Positions 1 to 5,606 of a stretch of DNA of 7,741 bases are shown piece after piece. Source of the DNA: CAZDDW01 sp964480695 (lineage in GTDB: Bacteria > Patescibacteriota > Patescibacteriia > UBA9934 > CAZDDW01); contig CAYZPO010000048.1 of NCBI GenBank assembly GCA_964480695.1, positions 1-7,741 of the forward strand, in the 5' to 3' direction. Position numbers and translations under genes: made by a program. The notes under the pieces are model-generated. The model was not told the origin of the DNA. It did no database searches and saw nothing but the letters and a program-made list of their open reading frames with translations. Every line of letters starts with the position of its first letter. Within the stretch, counting starts at the first letter, position 1.

Positions 1-113
1 CCCAGGGCGAAGATGTCTCCGGCTGAGGTATAGATGCTGGTGGCCGTCATAAGCAGTTGCCCAGAGCGAACTCCGTCTTGGAAAATACTTAAAGAAAAAA
101 GTGCCGCGAGCAC
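1..113 (-). CDS. Possible N-terminal fragment of a divergent unknown protein (runs off the left edge)
   Basis: On the minus strand one frame is open from a stop at 119-117 to the window edge. It reads a short hydrophobic run (VLAALFSLSIF) followed by a polar stretch ending in SAGDIFALG. A GTG at 113-111 has a purine-rich GGATGGA eight bases upstream; an internal ATG lies at 50-48. The hydrophobic N-terminus would fit a signal peptide or first membrane helix, and codon third positions look coding-like. Only about 37 codons are visible, so chance is a real alternative and no family can be named. If real, the gene diverges from the one at 203, with the palindrome at 170-193 between them. Confidence 0.27.
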   Translation of the reverse strand, partial: MLAALFSLSIFQDGVRSGQLLMTATSIYTSAGDIFAL

Positions 114-136
114 AACTCAAATCCATCCGCACTAGA

Positions 137-166
137 CTTACACATGAGTTTGAAGCGTGGTAAAAT
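137..166 (+). promoter_or_regulatory. Predicted promoter with extended -10, upstream of the small membrane protein
   Basis: TG-G-TAAAAT at 158-166 matches an extended -10 element. A weak -35 candidate, CTTACA (137-142), lies 18 bases upstream and matches the consensus at four of six positions. Transcription would start near 172-174, inside the palindrome that follows, and about 30 bases before the ATG at 203. Confidence 0.5.
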
Positions 167-169
167 ACA

Positions 170-193
170 AATGACACACTAAAGTGTGTCATT
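170..193. repeat. Perfect 11-bp inverted repeat at the predicted transcription start
   Basis: AATGACACACT (170-180) and its exact reverse complement AGTGTGTCATT (183-193) are separated by only two bases (AA). The short spacer and the overlap with the predicted start of transcription favour a dimer-binding operator. A 5'-terminal mRNA hairpin is the alternative. It is not a convincing terminator for the plus strand, because CCCAC rather than a T-run follows. On the minus strand it is followed by TTTGTATTTTA, but no minus-strand gene ends here. Confidence 0.6.
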
Positions 194-202
194 CCCACAA
201 AC

Positions 203-595
203 ATGAATTTCATACAGTACTTAACAGTCATGGCAATAGGAACAGCCGGCGCTTGGATCGCTTGGGTGATTACTTTATTTACGATCGATCCCACAGAAAC
301 CTCAATCATTGGTTTCTTGTTTTTCTACCTGACCCTACTTATCGCCCTGGTCGGAACTCTGGCCATTATCGGCACTGCTCTACGTGTTCTGTTCAAACGC
401 ACTGAGGTTATCTCACGTCAAGTCTTTGTAGCTTTCCGCCACTCAATCCTGTTTGGTATCCTGATAATCGGTTCTCTGATCCTAACATCATTTGATGTGC
501 TTCGCTGGTGGTCTGTTCTACTCTTCATCTTTTTAATCGCTGGAGTTGAACTATTCTTCCTCACAGCCAAACCACCGCGCCCTAAAGTTGAATAA
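203..595 (+). CDS. Small conserved-looking integral membrane protein, four predicted helices, function unknown
   Basis: The 130-residue product has four hydrophobic segments, at about residues 5-27, 34-58, 80-96 and 103-121. A short basic loop (RVLFKRTEVISRQ, 61-73) joins helices 2 and 3, and the tail is charged and proline-containing (KPPRPKVE). There is no signal peptide cleavage site, enzymatic motif or cysteine. I recognise the general pattern of a basic KR..E..RQ loop between helix pairs from small uncharacterised membrane proteins of Candidate Phyla Radiation genomes, but I cannot name a family. The ATG at 203 has no Shine-Dalgarno sequence (CCCACAAAC precedes it). The gene has its own promoter and is followed after 78 bases by mreB, with a hairpin in the gap, so it may or may not be co-transcribed with the shape operon. 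Its reality as a gene is well supported by length and composition; its role is unknown. Confidence 0.85.
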   Translation: MNFIQYLTVMAIGTAGAWIAWVITLFTIDPTETSIIGFLFFYLTLLIALVGTLAIIGTALRVLFKRTEVISRQVFVAFRHSILFGILIIGSLILTSFDVLRWWSVLLFIFLIAGVELFFLTAKPPRPKVE

Positions 596-615
596 ATATT
601 GTATCCAAGACCATC

Positions 616-644
616 TTGCACCAGCAGCAAGAATAAAGTAAAAT
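616..644 (+). promoter_or_regulatory. Predicted promoter of the mreBCD-mrdA operon
   Basis: TTGCAC (616-621) and TAAAAT (639-644) are separated by 17 bases. The -35 is only partly consensus (TTG retained). A small 6-bp inverted repeat, TCTTGC/GCAAGA (614-619 and 627-632), overlaps the -35 and could be an operator or chance. Transcription would begin near 650-652, about 23 bases before the mreB ATG. Confidence 0.45.
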
Positions 645-664
645 AGAGGCCTTGAAACGCCTCT
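645..664 (+). terminator. GC hairpin with T-rich tail between the small membrane gene and mreB
   Basis: AGAGGC (645-650) pairs with GCCTCT (659-664) around an 8-base loop, followed by TATTTTAAT. It could end transcripts from the gene at 203. Because the left arm lies at or before the start expected from the promoter at 616-644, new mreB transcripts would probably lack the full hairpin, which would keep the two units separate. The stem is short and the T-tract interrupted, so termination may be weak. Confidence 0.4.
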
Positions 665-673
665 TATTTTAAT

Positions 674-1726
674 ATGATCAATCGACTACTTGGTAAATTT
701 TCTAACGATCTAGGGATCGACCTTGGGACTGCTAACACCCTTGTCTTTGTTAAAGAGAAGGGAATTATCATCAACGAACCTTCAGTGGTGGCAATTAACA
801 AGCGAACGGATCAAATCGTGGCTGTGGGCAAGGATGCCAAAGACATGATCGGAAAAACTCCACCGCACATTGAAACTTCTCGACCATTAAACAAGGGCGT
901 GATCTCTGACTTTGAAGTAACTGAGAAAATGCTCAAGTACTTTATCGACAAAGTGCATCAAGAGTCATTCACGATCGTACCGCGACCTATGGTCGTTGTT
1001 GGCGTTCCTTTGGACGTGACAGAGGTGGAGCGCAAGGCTGCTGAAGACGCAGCCTTGTCTGCCGGAGCCCGTAAAGTACATCTGGTCGAAGAACCGATGC
1101 TAGCTGCGATCGGAGCCCGTTTACCGATCACTGACTCAATCGGATCCATGATCGTTGACATCGGAGGTGGTACAACTGAGATTGCGGTGATCTCTCTTTC
1201 TGGAGTCGTGACTTCAAAGTCGTTACCGATTGCCGGGGAAGAAATGAACCGTAACATCATTCAGTATGCGCGAGAGAAGTTTAATCTTCTGCTCGGAGAA
1301 CGCGTGGCCGAGCAAGTTAAAATCCGCATTGGCTCAGCCCTGGAACTTGAGGAAGTGTTGGAAATCCAGATGCGTGGACGCGACCTAATTACCGGACTTC
1401 CTAAAGAAATCATAGTTACTGATGAACAGATCCGTGAGGCCTTGGCTCGTTCAGTACGAACTATAATTGATAACATTAAATCGACCTTGGAAGTCACTCC
1501 GCCAGAACTGGTGGCAGATATTTATGAACGGGGGATTGTGTTGACCGGAGGCGGGGCCCTGCTGCGTGGAATATCAGAAGCAATCAGTGCAGTAGCTGAA
1601 ATCCCAGTACGCGTAGCTGAAGATCCGTTGACCTGCGTTGTTCGCGGAGCCGGCGCTTTGCTCGACAACCCGGAACTGCTCAGCGATGTAACCTTACCAT
1701 CAACCTCAGACGAAGGAATCCTTTAG
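674..1726 (+). CDS. mreB: Rod shape-determining actin homologue MreB
   Basis: MreB is the bacterial actin that polymerises on ATP beneath the cytoplasmic membrane and directs lateral peptidoglycan synthesis. The 350-residue product is close to the usual family length of about 330-350. The actin-fold nucleotide motifs are all present: phosphate-1 DLGTANT (16-22), phosphate-2 DIGGGTTE (162-169) and the adenosine motif TGGGALL (291-297). The MreB-typical stretches ERKAAEDAALSAGA (119-132) and HLVEEPMLAAIG (136-147) are also there. The first residues (MINRLLGKF) can form the short amphipathic membrane-anchoring helix known in the family. The ATG at 674 is preceded by TTATTTTAAT and has no Shine-Dalgarno sequence, but it gives the expected N-terminus. 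It is the first gene of the shape operon, with mreC beginning 3 bases after its stop. Nothing essential appears missing. Confidence 0.98.
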   Translation: MINRLLGKFSNDLGIDLGTANTLVFVKEKGIIINEPSVVAINKRTDQIVAVGKDAKDMIGKTPPHIETSRPLNKGVISDFEVTEKMLKYFIDKVHQESFTIVPRPMVVVGVPLDVTEVERKAAEDAALSAGARKVHLVEEPMLAAIGARLPITDSIGSMIVDIGGGTTEIAVISLSGVVTSKSLPIAGEEMNRNIIQYAREKFNLLLGERVAEQVKIRIGSALELEEVLEIQMRGRDLITGLPKEIIVTDEQIREALARSVRTIIDNIKSTLEVTPPELVADIYERGIVLTGGGALLRGISEAISAVAEIPVRVAEDPLTCVVRGAGALLDNPELLSDVTLPSTSDEGIL

Positions 1727-1729
1727 TCT

Positions 1730-2533
1730 ATGTTGAAACAAACAAAACCAAACAAAAAGCGAGCTTTAACGTACATCATTATTGTCGGCCTCTTAGCCGT
1801 CATTATTTATTTTAATCAAGGCTTAGCTGCCCGGGCCTTGTCTTTTATCCAACGCCCGTTCCTGGCTGCTGGTTCTTGGTTTTCTGGTGCCACAGAAGAT
1901 CTACGTTCACGCAGTTCACTCATAGCTGAAAATCAGTCCTTGCAAGAAAAGCTGATCGCCCTATCTCTTTACGAATCAGAGTTAGAGACTCTACGAGACG
2001 AAAACCAAAACCTATCTCTAATGCTTGGCTACATCCAGGACACAGAAATCGAAACCGTTACTGCTTCAGTCACTGCTCGATCCATCAGTGCCCAAGGGTC
2101 TTTAATTACTATTGATCGCGGAGAAGATAATGGGCTCAGCGTTGGAGATCCAGTGATTGTTGAAGAAGGAGTCATGATCGGTAAGATAGCAGAGGCTAAT
2201 AATAAATCAGCTACGGTGCGTTTACTCTCAGATCGCAACAGTCGCGTTGCCACTACCATTCTTAATAATGATCGAACTCTAGGTATTACTGAAGGCTCAG
2301 GTGGAACCTTGCTCAACTTCCGTTTCATTCCACAAAACGTTGAGATTAATCAAAACGACTTGATCGTGACCTCAGGCCTAGAAGAAAACGTACCATCAGG
2401 ACTGCTGATCGGCATTATCAATAACGTTGAAACTCACCCCACTGACCCATTTCAAGAAGCCGTGATTGAGCCAACCGTTGATTACCGTCGTTACTCCCAC
2501 GTCAGCGTTATCATTGGTGAGCCAGAACTATGA
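1730..2533 (+). CDS. mreC: Rod shape-determining protein MreC
   Basis: MreC is a single-pass membrane protein whose outer domain scaffolds the elongasome and activates PBP2. The 267-residue product shows the family plan: a short basic cytoplasmic tail (residues 1-11), one membrane helix (about 12-29), a heptad-rich coiled coil (about 60-97, rich in L and E) and the beta-rich MreC domain from about 108 to the end. Recognisable family patterns in that domain are ITIDRGEDNGLSVGDPV, VRLLSDRNSRV and the closing VSVIIG. The start is well placed, three bases after the mreB stop, with a modest GAAGGA element about 12 bases upstream inside the end of mreB. Its last bases overlap mreD as ATGA (2530-2533), which suggests translational coupling. 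Confidence 0.96.
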   Translation: MLKQTKPNKKRALTYIIIVGLLAVIIYFNQGLAARALSFIQRPFLAAGSWFSGATEDLRSRSSLIAENQSLQEKLIALSLYESELETLRDENQNLSLMLGYIQDTEIETVTASVTARSISAQGSLITIDRGEDNGLSVGDPVIVEEGVMIGKIAEANNKSATVRLLSDRNSRVATTILNNDRTLGITEGSGGTLLNFRFIPQNVEINQNDLIVTSGLEENVPSGLLIGIINNVETHPTDPFQEAVIEPTVDYRRYSHVSVIIGEPEL

Positions 2534-3027
2534 AGCGAGCCTTTTTAGCTTTTATCTTGTTCCTGTTGCTAACGGTTTTTGAAACTAGTTTTCTAGCCTC
2601 TTTGCCTAGACCGTTTTTATACACCCCGCTTGTTTTAGCCGCATCAGTTTACTTAATCCAACATCGCAGCTCTCGCATTGGCCTGTGGTGGCTTCTTGGC
2701 TACGGACTGTTTCTTGACGTGACGCACCTGGGCTTTACTGCAGCGGAAACTATTGTTTATCTGATCACCGGTATTTTGACCTATCTGGTCTCTCGTCACA
2801 TGTTTACCAACCGCTCGCTTTACGGTGTGATCAGCGGAGGAGTCGTAGCTTTTGTTTCCAGTTCAGTCCTGCACCTCCTAATCCTTTTACTAGAACGAAT
2901 TTATTCTCAAAATATTTTCCTCTGGCTAGAATGGTTGAACATGCTATTTTGGCAAGCCACTCTTCTCCTGATTCTACTTTTGATAATTTTCTATGTCGCC
3001 CAATCCCTTTGGGGTCGAAACCGATGA
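2530..3027 (+). CDS. mreD: Rod shape-determining membrane protein MreD
   Basis: MreD is the small multi-pass partner of MreC in the elongasome. The product is 165 residues, normal for the family, and almost wholly hydrophobic. Segments lie at about 3-24, 29-44, 49-65, 70-89, 97-121 and 133-158. The stretch GYGLFLDVTHLGFTAAETI (58-76) corresponds to the poorly conserved but recognisable G-LLD motif region of MreD. MreD sequences diverge strongly, so identification rests on the motif, the topology and the position between mreC and a PBP2 gene. It begins within the mreC stop (4-base overlap), and its 3' end is overlapped for 35 bases by mrdA in another frame. A GGTGAG about 10 bases before the ATG may act as a ribosome site. 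Confidence 0.92.
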   Translation: MKRAFLAFILFLLLTVFETSFLASLPRPFLYTPLVLAASVYLIQHRSSRIGLWWLLGYGLFLDVTHLGFTAAETIVYLITGILTYLVSRHMFTNRSLYGVISGGVVAFVSSSVLHLLILLLERIYSQNIFLWLEWLNMLFWQATLLLILLLIIFYVAQSLWGRNR

Positions 3028-4894
3028 GTTCAAAGGTTATCGACTGAACAAACAGCATCTTGAAGATTCAACTGTAGATACAATTGAAAAAAATTCTGAT
3101 TACCGCTCCACGCATTTTCTAGGCACCACTATTACCAACAAGGCATGTCACATCATGCTGGCTGTTGTTCTGTTGGTAGCAGTAATTTTTATTGGTCGGG
3201 CCGGATGGTTGCAGATTGTTCAGGGGGATTATTACGGCGCCTTGGCCGAGAGCAACAGTTTACGAATCGAAACTATTCCAGCCTCGCGCGGGGTGATTTA
3301 CGATCGTCACGGCAACCTGCTGGTAGAGAACGTTCCCGCCTTCACCGTTACAATTAGAGCTGCGGATCTTCCTGATGATACAAAAGAGTATGATCAAGTT
3401 CTGGACTCAGTAGCAGAGTACCTGGATCTGACTCGTGGTGAGATCGAGGCCACACTGCTTGAGTATGAAGACGTTCCGTTAGAGGCTGTACCAATTGTTA
3501 AAGGAGTGGGGCATCAAACAGCAATGAAAATCGCTGCCAATAGCCCAGAGCTGCCTGGGGTCGATTTGGTGCTTTCGACCTTGCGATCCTATGCTACAGA
3601 CGCGGCCCGCTCTTTGTCACACATTCTTGGTTTTATGGGTAAGATTGGTCCGGAGGAGATTGATGAATTAATTATACAAGGATATCGCCGCACAGACGAA
3701 ATCGGGCAGCAGGGAATTGAGGAAAGTTATGAAGAGATCTTGCGTGGAATTAATGGTAAAAAAATAATCGAGGTTGACGCGCTTGGTTTGGAGTCAGCGA
3801 TTGTGAACGAAGAACCATCGGTTGATGGAACCAATCTAACCTTGTCGCTTGACGCTGACTTACAGTCATATATTGAGATGCGCTTGCTTGAATATCAAGA
3901 AGACGGAGGACAGGCCAAAGTCGCTGTTGTGGCTCTTGATCCAAACAACGGTGAACTCTTATCACTAGTAAGTCTTCCCACCTTTGATAGTAATGACTTT
4001 TCTGGCGGCATTGAGTCCAGTATTTATAACTCACTCTTGAACGACGAAGATCAACCATTGTTTCCTCGAGCGATTTCAGGTGAGTATCCTTCTGGCTCGA
4101 CTTTCAAGCCAGTGGTCGCAGCGGCCGCCTTGTCTGAGGGACTGATCAACGAATACACAACTTTCTTGTCGACCGGCGGGATCTCGATCTCAGAGTGGTT
4201 TTTCCCTGACTGGCGCGCTGGTGGACACGGATCAACTGACGTCCGATGGGCTTTGGCCGATTCAGTCAACACTTTCTTTTACATTATTGGTGGCGGACTT
4301 GATGACTTTGTTGGACTTGGAGTTGCACGTATCACAGAATATGCTGAGAAGTTTGGTCTAGGCGACTTGACCGGAATCGACATTGCTGGCGAAGCTTCTG
4401 GCTTCTTGCCTTCAAAAGAATGGAAAGAGCGATATAAAAATGAACGCTGGTATGTTGGGGATACTTATCACCTGGCAATCGGACAGGGCGATATTTCAGT
4501 CACCCCACTCCAGATTGCAGTCATGACCTCTATTTTTGCTAACGGTGGTATGTTGTACACACCACATCTGTTGCATGGAACCGACTCTGAAGGGAGTGAC
4601 GTCCGTAAGGACGTTACTTCAGAATCAATCGACACCGTCCGCTCAGGCTTACGCATGGCCGTAACAGACGGCTCAGCTCGCTACTTACTCTCAGTCACCG
4701 AACCTGTAGCAGGGAAGACTGGAACAGCTCAGGCTGGGGGAGACAAAGAAAACCACGCCTGGTTCACAGGCTTTGGCCCGTACGACAATCCTGAGATCGT
4801 TTTAACTGTCCTAGTCGAAGAAGGCGGCGAAGGCTCCTCCATCTCCGTCCCAATCGCTCGTGATATATTTAATTGGTGGTTTGATAATCGGTAA
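2993..4894 (+). CDS. mrdA: Penicillin-binding protein 2, elongasome DD-transpeptidase (class B PBP)
   Basis: PBP2 crosslinks peptidoglycan during cell elongation, working with a RodA-type glycosyltransferase and MreC. The 633-residue protein has a roughly 50-residue cytoplasmic N-terminus, a membrane anchor (about 52-73), a PBP dimerisation/pedestal region opening with ASRGVIYDRHGN (97-108), and a transpeptidase domain from about 310. All three penicilloyl-serine motifs are intact: STFK (catalytic S369, K372), SVN (424-426) and KTGT (575-578). The ATG at 2993 lies inside mreD (35-base overlap) and lacks a Shine-Dalgarno sequence. The ATG at 3024 is out of frame and stops after seven codons, and the next in-frame ATG falls inside the membrane helix, so 2993 is preferred. 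The long N-terminus containing NPFGVE and GYRL resembles PBP2 of Candidate Phyla Radiation bacteria as I recall them. A strong RNA hairpin lies in its 3' third (4586-4623). No rodA follows. Confidence 0.96.
   Translation: MSPNPFGVETDEFKGYRLNKQHLEDSTVDTIEKNSDYRSTHFLGTTITNKACHIMLAVVLLVAVIFIGRAGWLQIVQGDYYGALAESNSLRIETIPASRGVIYDRHGNLLVENVPAFTVTIRAADLPDDTKEYDQVLDSVAEYLDLTRGEIEATLLEYEDVPLEAVPIVKGVGHQTAMKIAANSPELPGVDLVLSTLRSYATDAARSLSHILGFMGKIGPEEIDELIIQGYRRTDEIGQQGIEESYEEILRGINGKKIIEVDALGLESAIVNEEPSVDGTNLTLSLDADLQSYIEMRLLEYQEDGGQAKVAVVALDPNNGELLSLVSLPTFDSNDFSGGIESSIYNSLLNDEDQPLFPRAISGEYPSGSTFKPVVAAAALSEGLINEYTTFLSTGGISISEWFFPDWRAGGHGSTDVRWALADSVNTFFYIIGGGLDDFVGLGVARITEYAEKFGLGDLTGIDIAGEASGFLPSKEWKERYKNERWYVGDTYHLAIGQGDISVTPLQIAVMTSIFANGGMLYTPHLLHGTDSEGSDVRKDVTSESIDTVRSGLRMAVTDGSARYLLSVTEPVAGKTGTAQAGGDKENHAWFTGFGPYDNPEIVLTVLVEEGGEGSSISVPIARDIFNWWFDNR
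4586..4623 (+). other. Long RNA hairpin inside mrdA coding sequence
   Basis: TCTGAAG (4586-4592) pairs with CTTCAGA (4617-4623). After a 4-base bulge, TGACGTCC (4597-4604) pairs with GGACGTTA (4609-4616, one G-U pair) across a GTAA tetraloop of GNRA type. That gives 15 base pairs with one bulge. It encodes a non-conserved-looking polar loop between the SVN and KTG motifs. Its function is unknown and it may be coincidental. Confidence 0.4.
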
Positions 4895-4898
4895 AACC

Positions 4899-4965
4899 AA
4901 TGGGGGGGTCAGGTCTTTATATTTTATTATAGGCTTAATATAAATTATAAAGACCTGACCCCATT
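4899..4965. repeat. Long inverted repeat resembling a REP/RAYT-type transposase tag; possible mrdA terminator
   Basis: GGGGTCAGGTCTTTATA (4905-4921) is perfectly repeated in inverse at 4946-4962. After one T-T mismatch a further five pairs form (4923-4927 with 4940-4944), leaving a 12-base A+T-rich loop. Outside a three-G bulge (4902-4904), AAT (4899-4901) pairs with ATT (4963-4965). From memory, GGGGTCAGGTCTT-like tags are scattered in many bacterial genomes near Y1 'REP-associated' tyrosine transposases (IS200/IS605 relatives), so this is best read as a non-autonomous copy or remnant. No transposase is present here. It starts 4 bases after the mrdA stop and may also end that transcript or protect its 3' end, although no T-run follows directly. 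Confidence 0.65.
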
Positions 4966-4994
4966 AGACTTTTAGCTTAAAATCCTACCATCCG

Positions 4995-5008
4995 TTTCCG
5001 ACCGGAAA
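4995..5008. repeat. Short palindrome upstream of the Nudix gene, possible operator
   Basis: TTTCCG (4995-5000) and CGGAAA (5003-5008) form a perfect inverted repeat around AC. It lies about 24 bases upstream of the predicted -10 element, so a dimeric regulator could bind over the -35 region. The spacing of the arms is the same as in the palindrome at 170-193, though the sequence differs. Confidence 0.3.
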
Positions 5009-5027
5009 TAAATGATAGGTTAGAAGT

Positions 5028-5606
5028 GTGATAAAATCGATAGGTGTGCAACCTTATCGGAAGGACAAATTAGAGGTGATTAATGAGGATGATAATGTTA
5101 TCGGAATTGAGGAGCGCGGGAAGATTCATCAAGAAGGACTTCTGCATCGAGAAGTTCATGTTTGGTTTTACACACCTGGGGGTGAAATTATTTTTCAGCA
5201 CCGGGGACATAATGTTGAAACAGCCATAGATAAATTAGACGCTACTGCAGGTGGTCATGTTGAAATCGGTAACAGTTATATCAAAACCGTAATAAAAGAA
5301 AGCAGAGAAGAGACTGGGGTGGAAATCAATCCAAAGAATCTTAGTTTAGCATTAATGTTTCGCAAAAAGCTCTCTGACAAATCAACAGGATTAAGTAATA
5401 ATATACTTAGAGCGACTTTTACATATTGTTACAAGGGAGATGTGAACGATCTTGTTCCTGAAAAAGGAAAGTCTGTTGGCTTTGAGTTGCGCACTGTCGA
5501 CGAAATCTTAGATACTTCTGAAGAAGACAAGAAAAATTATGTTTCCACAGTCTTCACTGATAATGTCTTAAATATTTTCCAAGAAATTAAAAAATCTATC
5601 ATATGA
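5028..5606 (+). CDS. Nudix hydrolase, isopentenyl-diphosphate-isomerase-like (YfcD-type) family
   Basis: Nudix proteins hydrolyse nucleoside diphosphates linked to another group; this subgroup resembles isopentenyl-diphosphate isomerase, and the substrate here cannot be told. Family landmarks are EVINEDDNVIG (16-26), LLHREVHVWF (38-47), and the Nudix helix from G76 to V98. Against the consensus G-x5-E-x7-R-E-U-x-E-E-x-G-U, residue 82 is N instead of E, 90 is K instead of R, and 92 is S. The core acidic residues E91, E94 and E95 are kept, so metal binding may persist. The start is uncertain. GTG 5028 is the farthest upstream possible (192 residues). GTG 5076 would give 176 residues and has GGAAGGA ten bases upstream, but trims the family's N-terminal strand. 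GTG 5046 is also possible. Composition looks more A+T-rich than the mre genes, which may indicate acquisition. The 3' end overlaps the lipoprotein gene by 4 bases. Confidence 0.88.
   Translation: MIKSIGVQPYRKDKLEVINEDDNVIGIEERGKIHQEGLLHREVHVWFYTPGGEIIFQHRGHNVETAIDKLDATAGGHVEIGNSYIKTVIKESREETGVEINPKNLSLALMFRKKLSDKSTGLSNNILRATFTYCYKGDVNDLVPEKGKSVGFELRTVDEILDTSEEDKKNYVSTVFTDNVLNIFQEIKKSII
5029..5037 (+). promoter_or_regulatory. Extended -10 element of the Nudix-lipoprotein unit
   Basis: TG-A-TAAAAT matches the extended -10 form seen also at 158-166. No good -35 is visible at 16-18 bases, which extended -10 promoters can tolerate. Transcription would start near 5043-5045, after the GTG at 5028. 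If this promoter is the one used, the true translation start must be downstream. Confidence 0.4.

Noticed and set aside
184..405. Plus-strand 73-codon frame overlapping the small membrane protein
   Set aside because: The overlapping frame at 203 encodes four clean membrane helices, whereas this one is His/Arg/Ser-rich and its ATG sits inside the palindrome.
958..1497. Two minus-strand open frames opposite mreB (958-1260 and 1261-1497)
   Set aside because: They lie wholly antisense to a clear MreB with intact motifs, and their products are low-complexity Ser/Arg/Thr-rich sequences typical of shadows.
2029..2328. Minus-strand open frame opposite mreC
   Set aside because: Antisense shadow of the MreC domain with no recognisable motif.
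3024..3047. ATG in an ATGA overlap at the end of mreD that looks like a coupled start for the next gene
   Set aside because: It is in a different frame from PBP2 and hits a stop after seven codons; the PBP2 frame starts at 2993.
3750..4272. Minus-strand open frames opposite mrdA
   Set aside because: They overlap the PBP2 transpeptidase domain, including the STFK region, and show no protein-like features.
4899..4965. Inverted repeat as a simple rho-independent terminator
   Set aside because: The stem fits, but no T-run follows either arm closely and the GGGGTCAGGTCTT core matches a mobile tag better; a terminator role is kept only as a secondary possibility.
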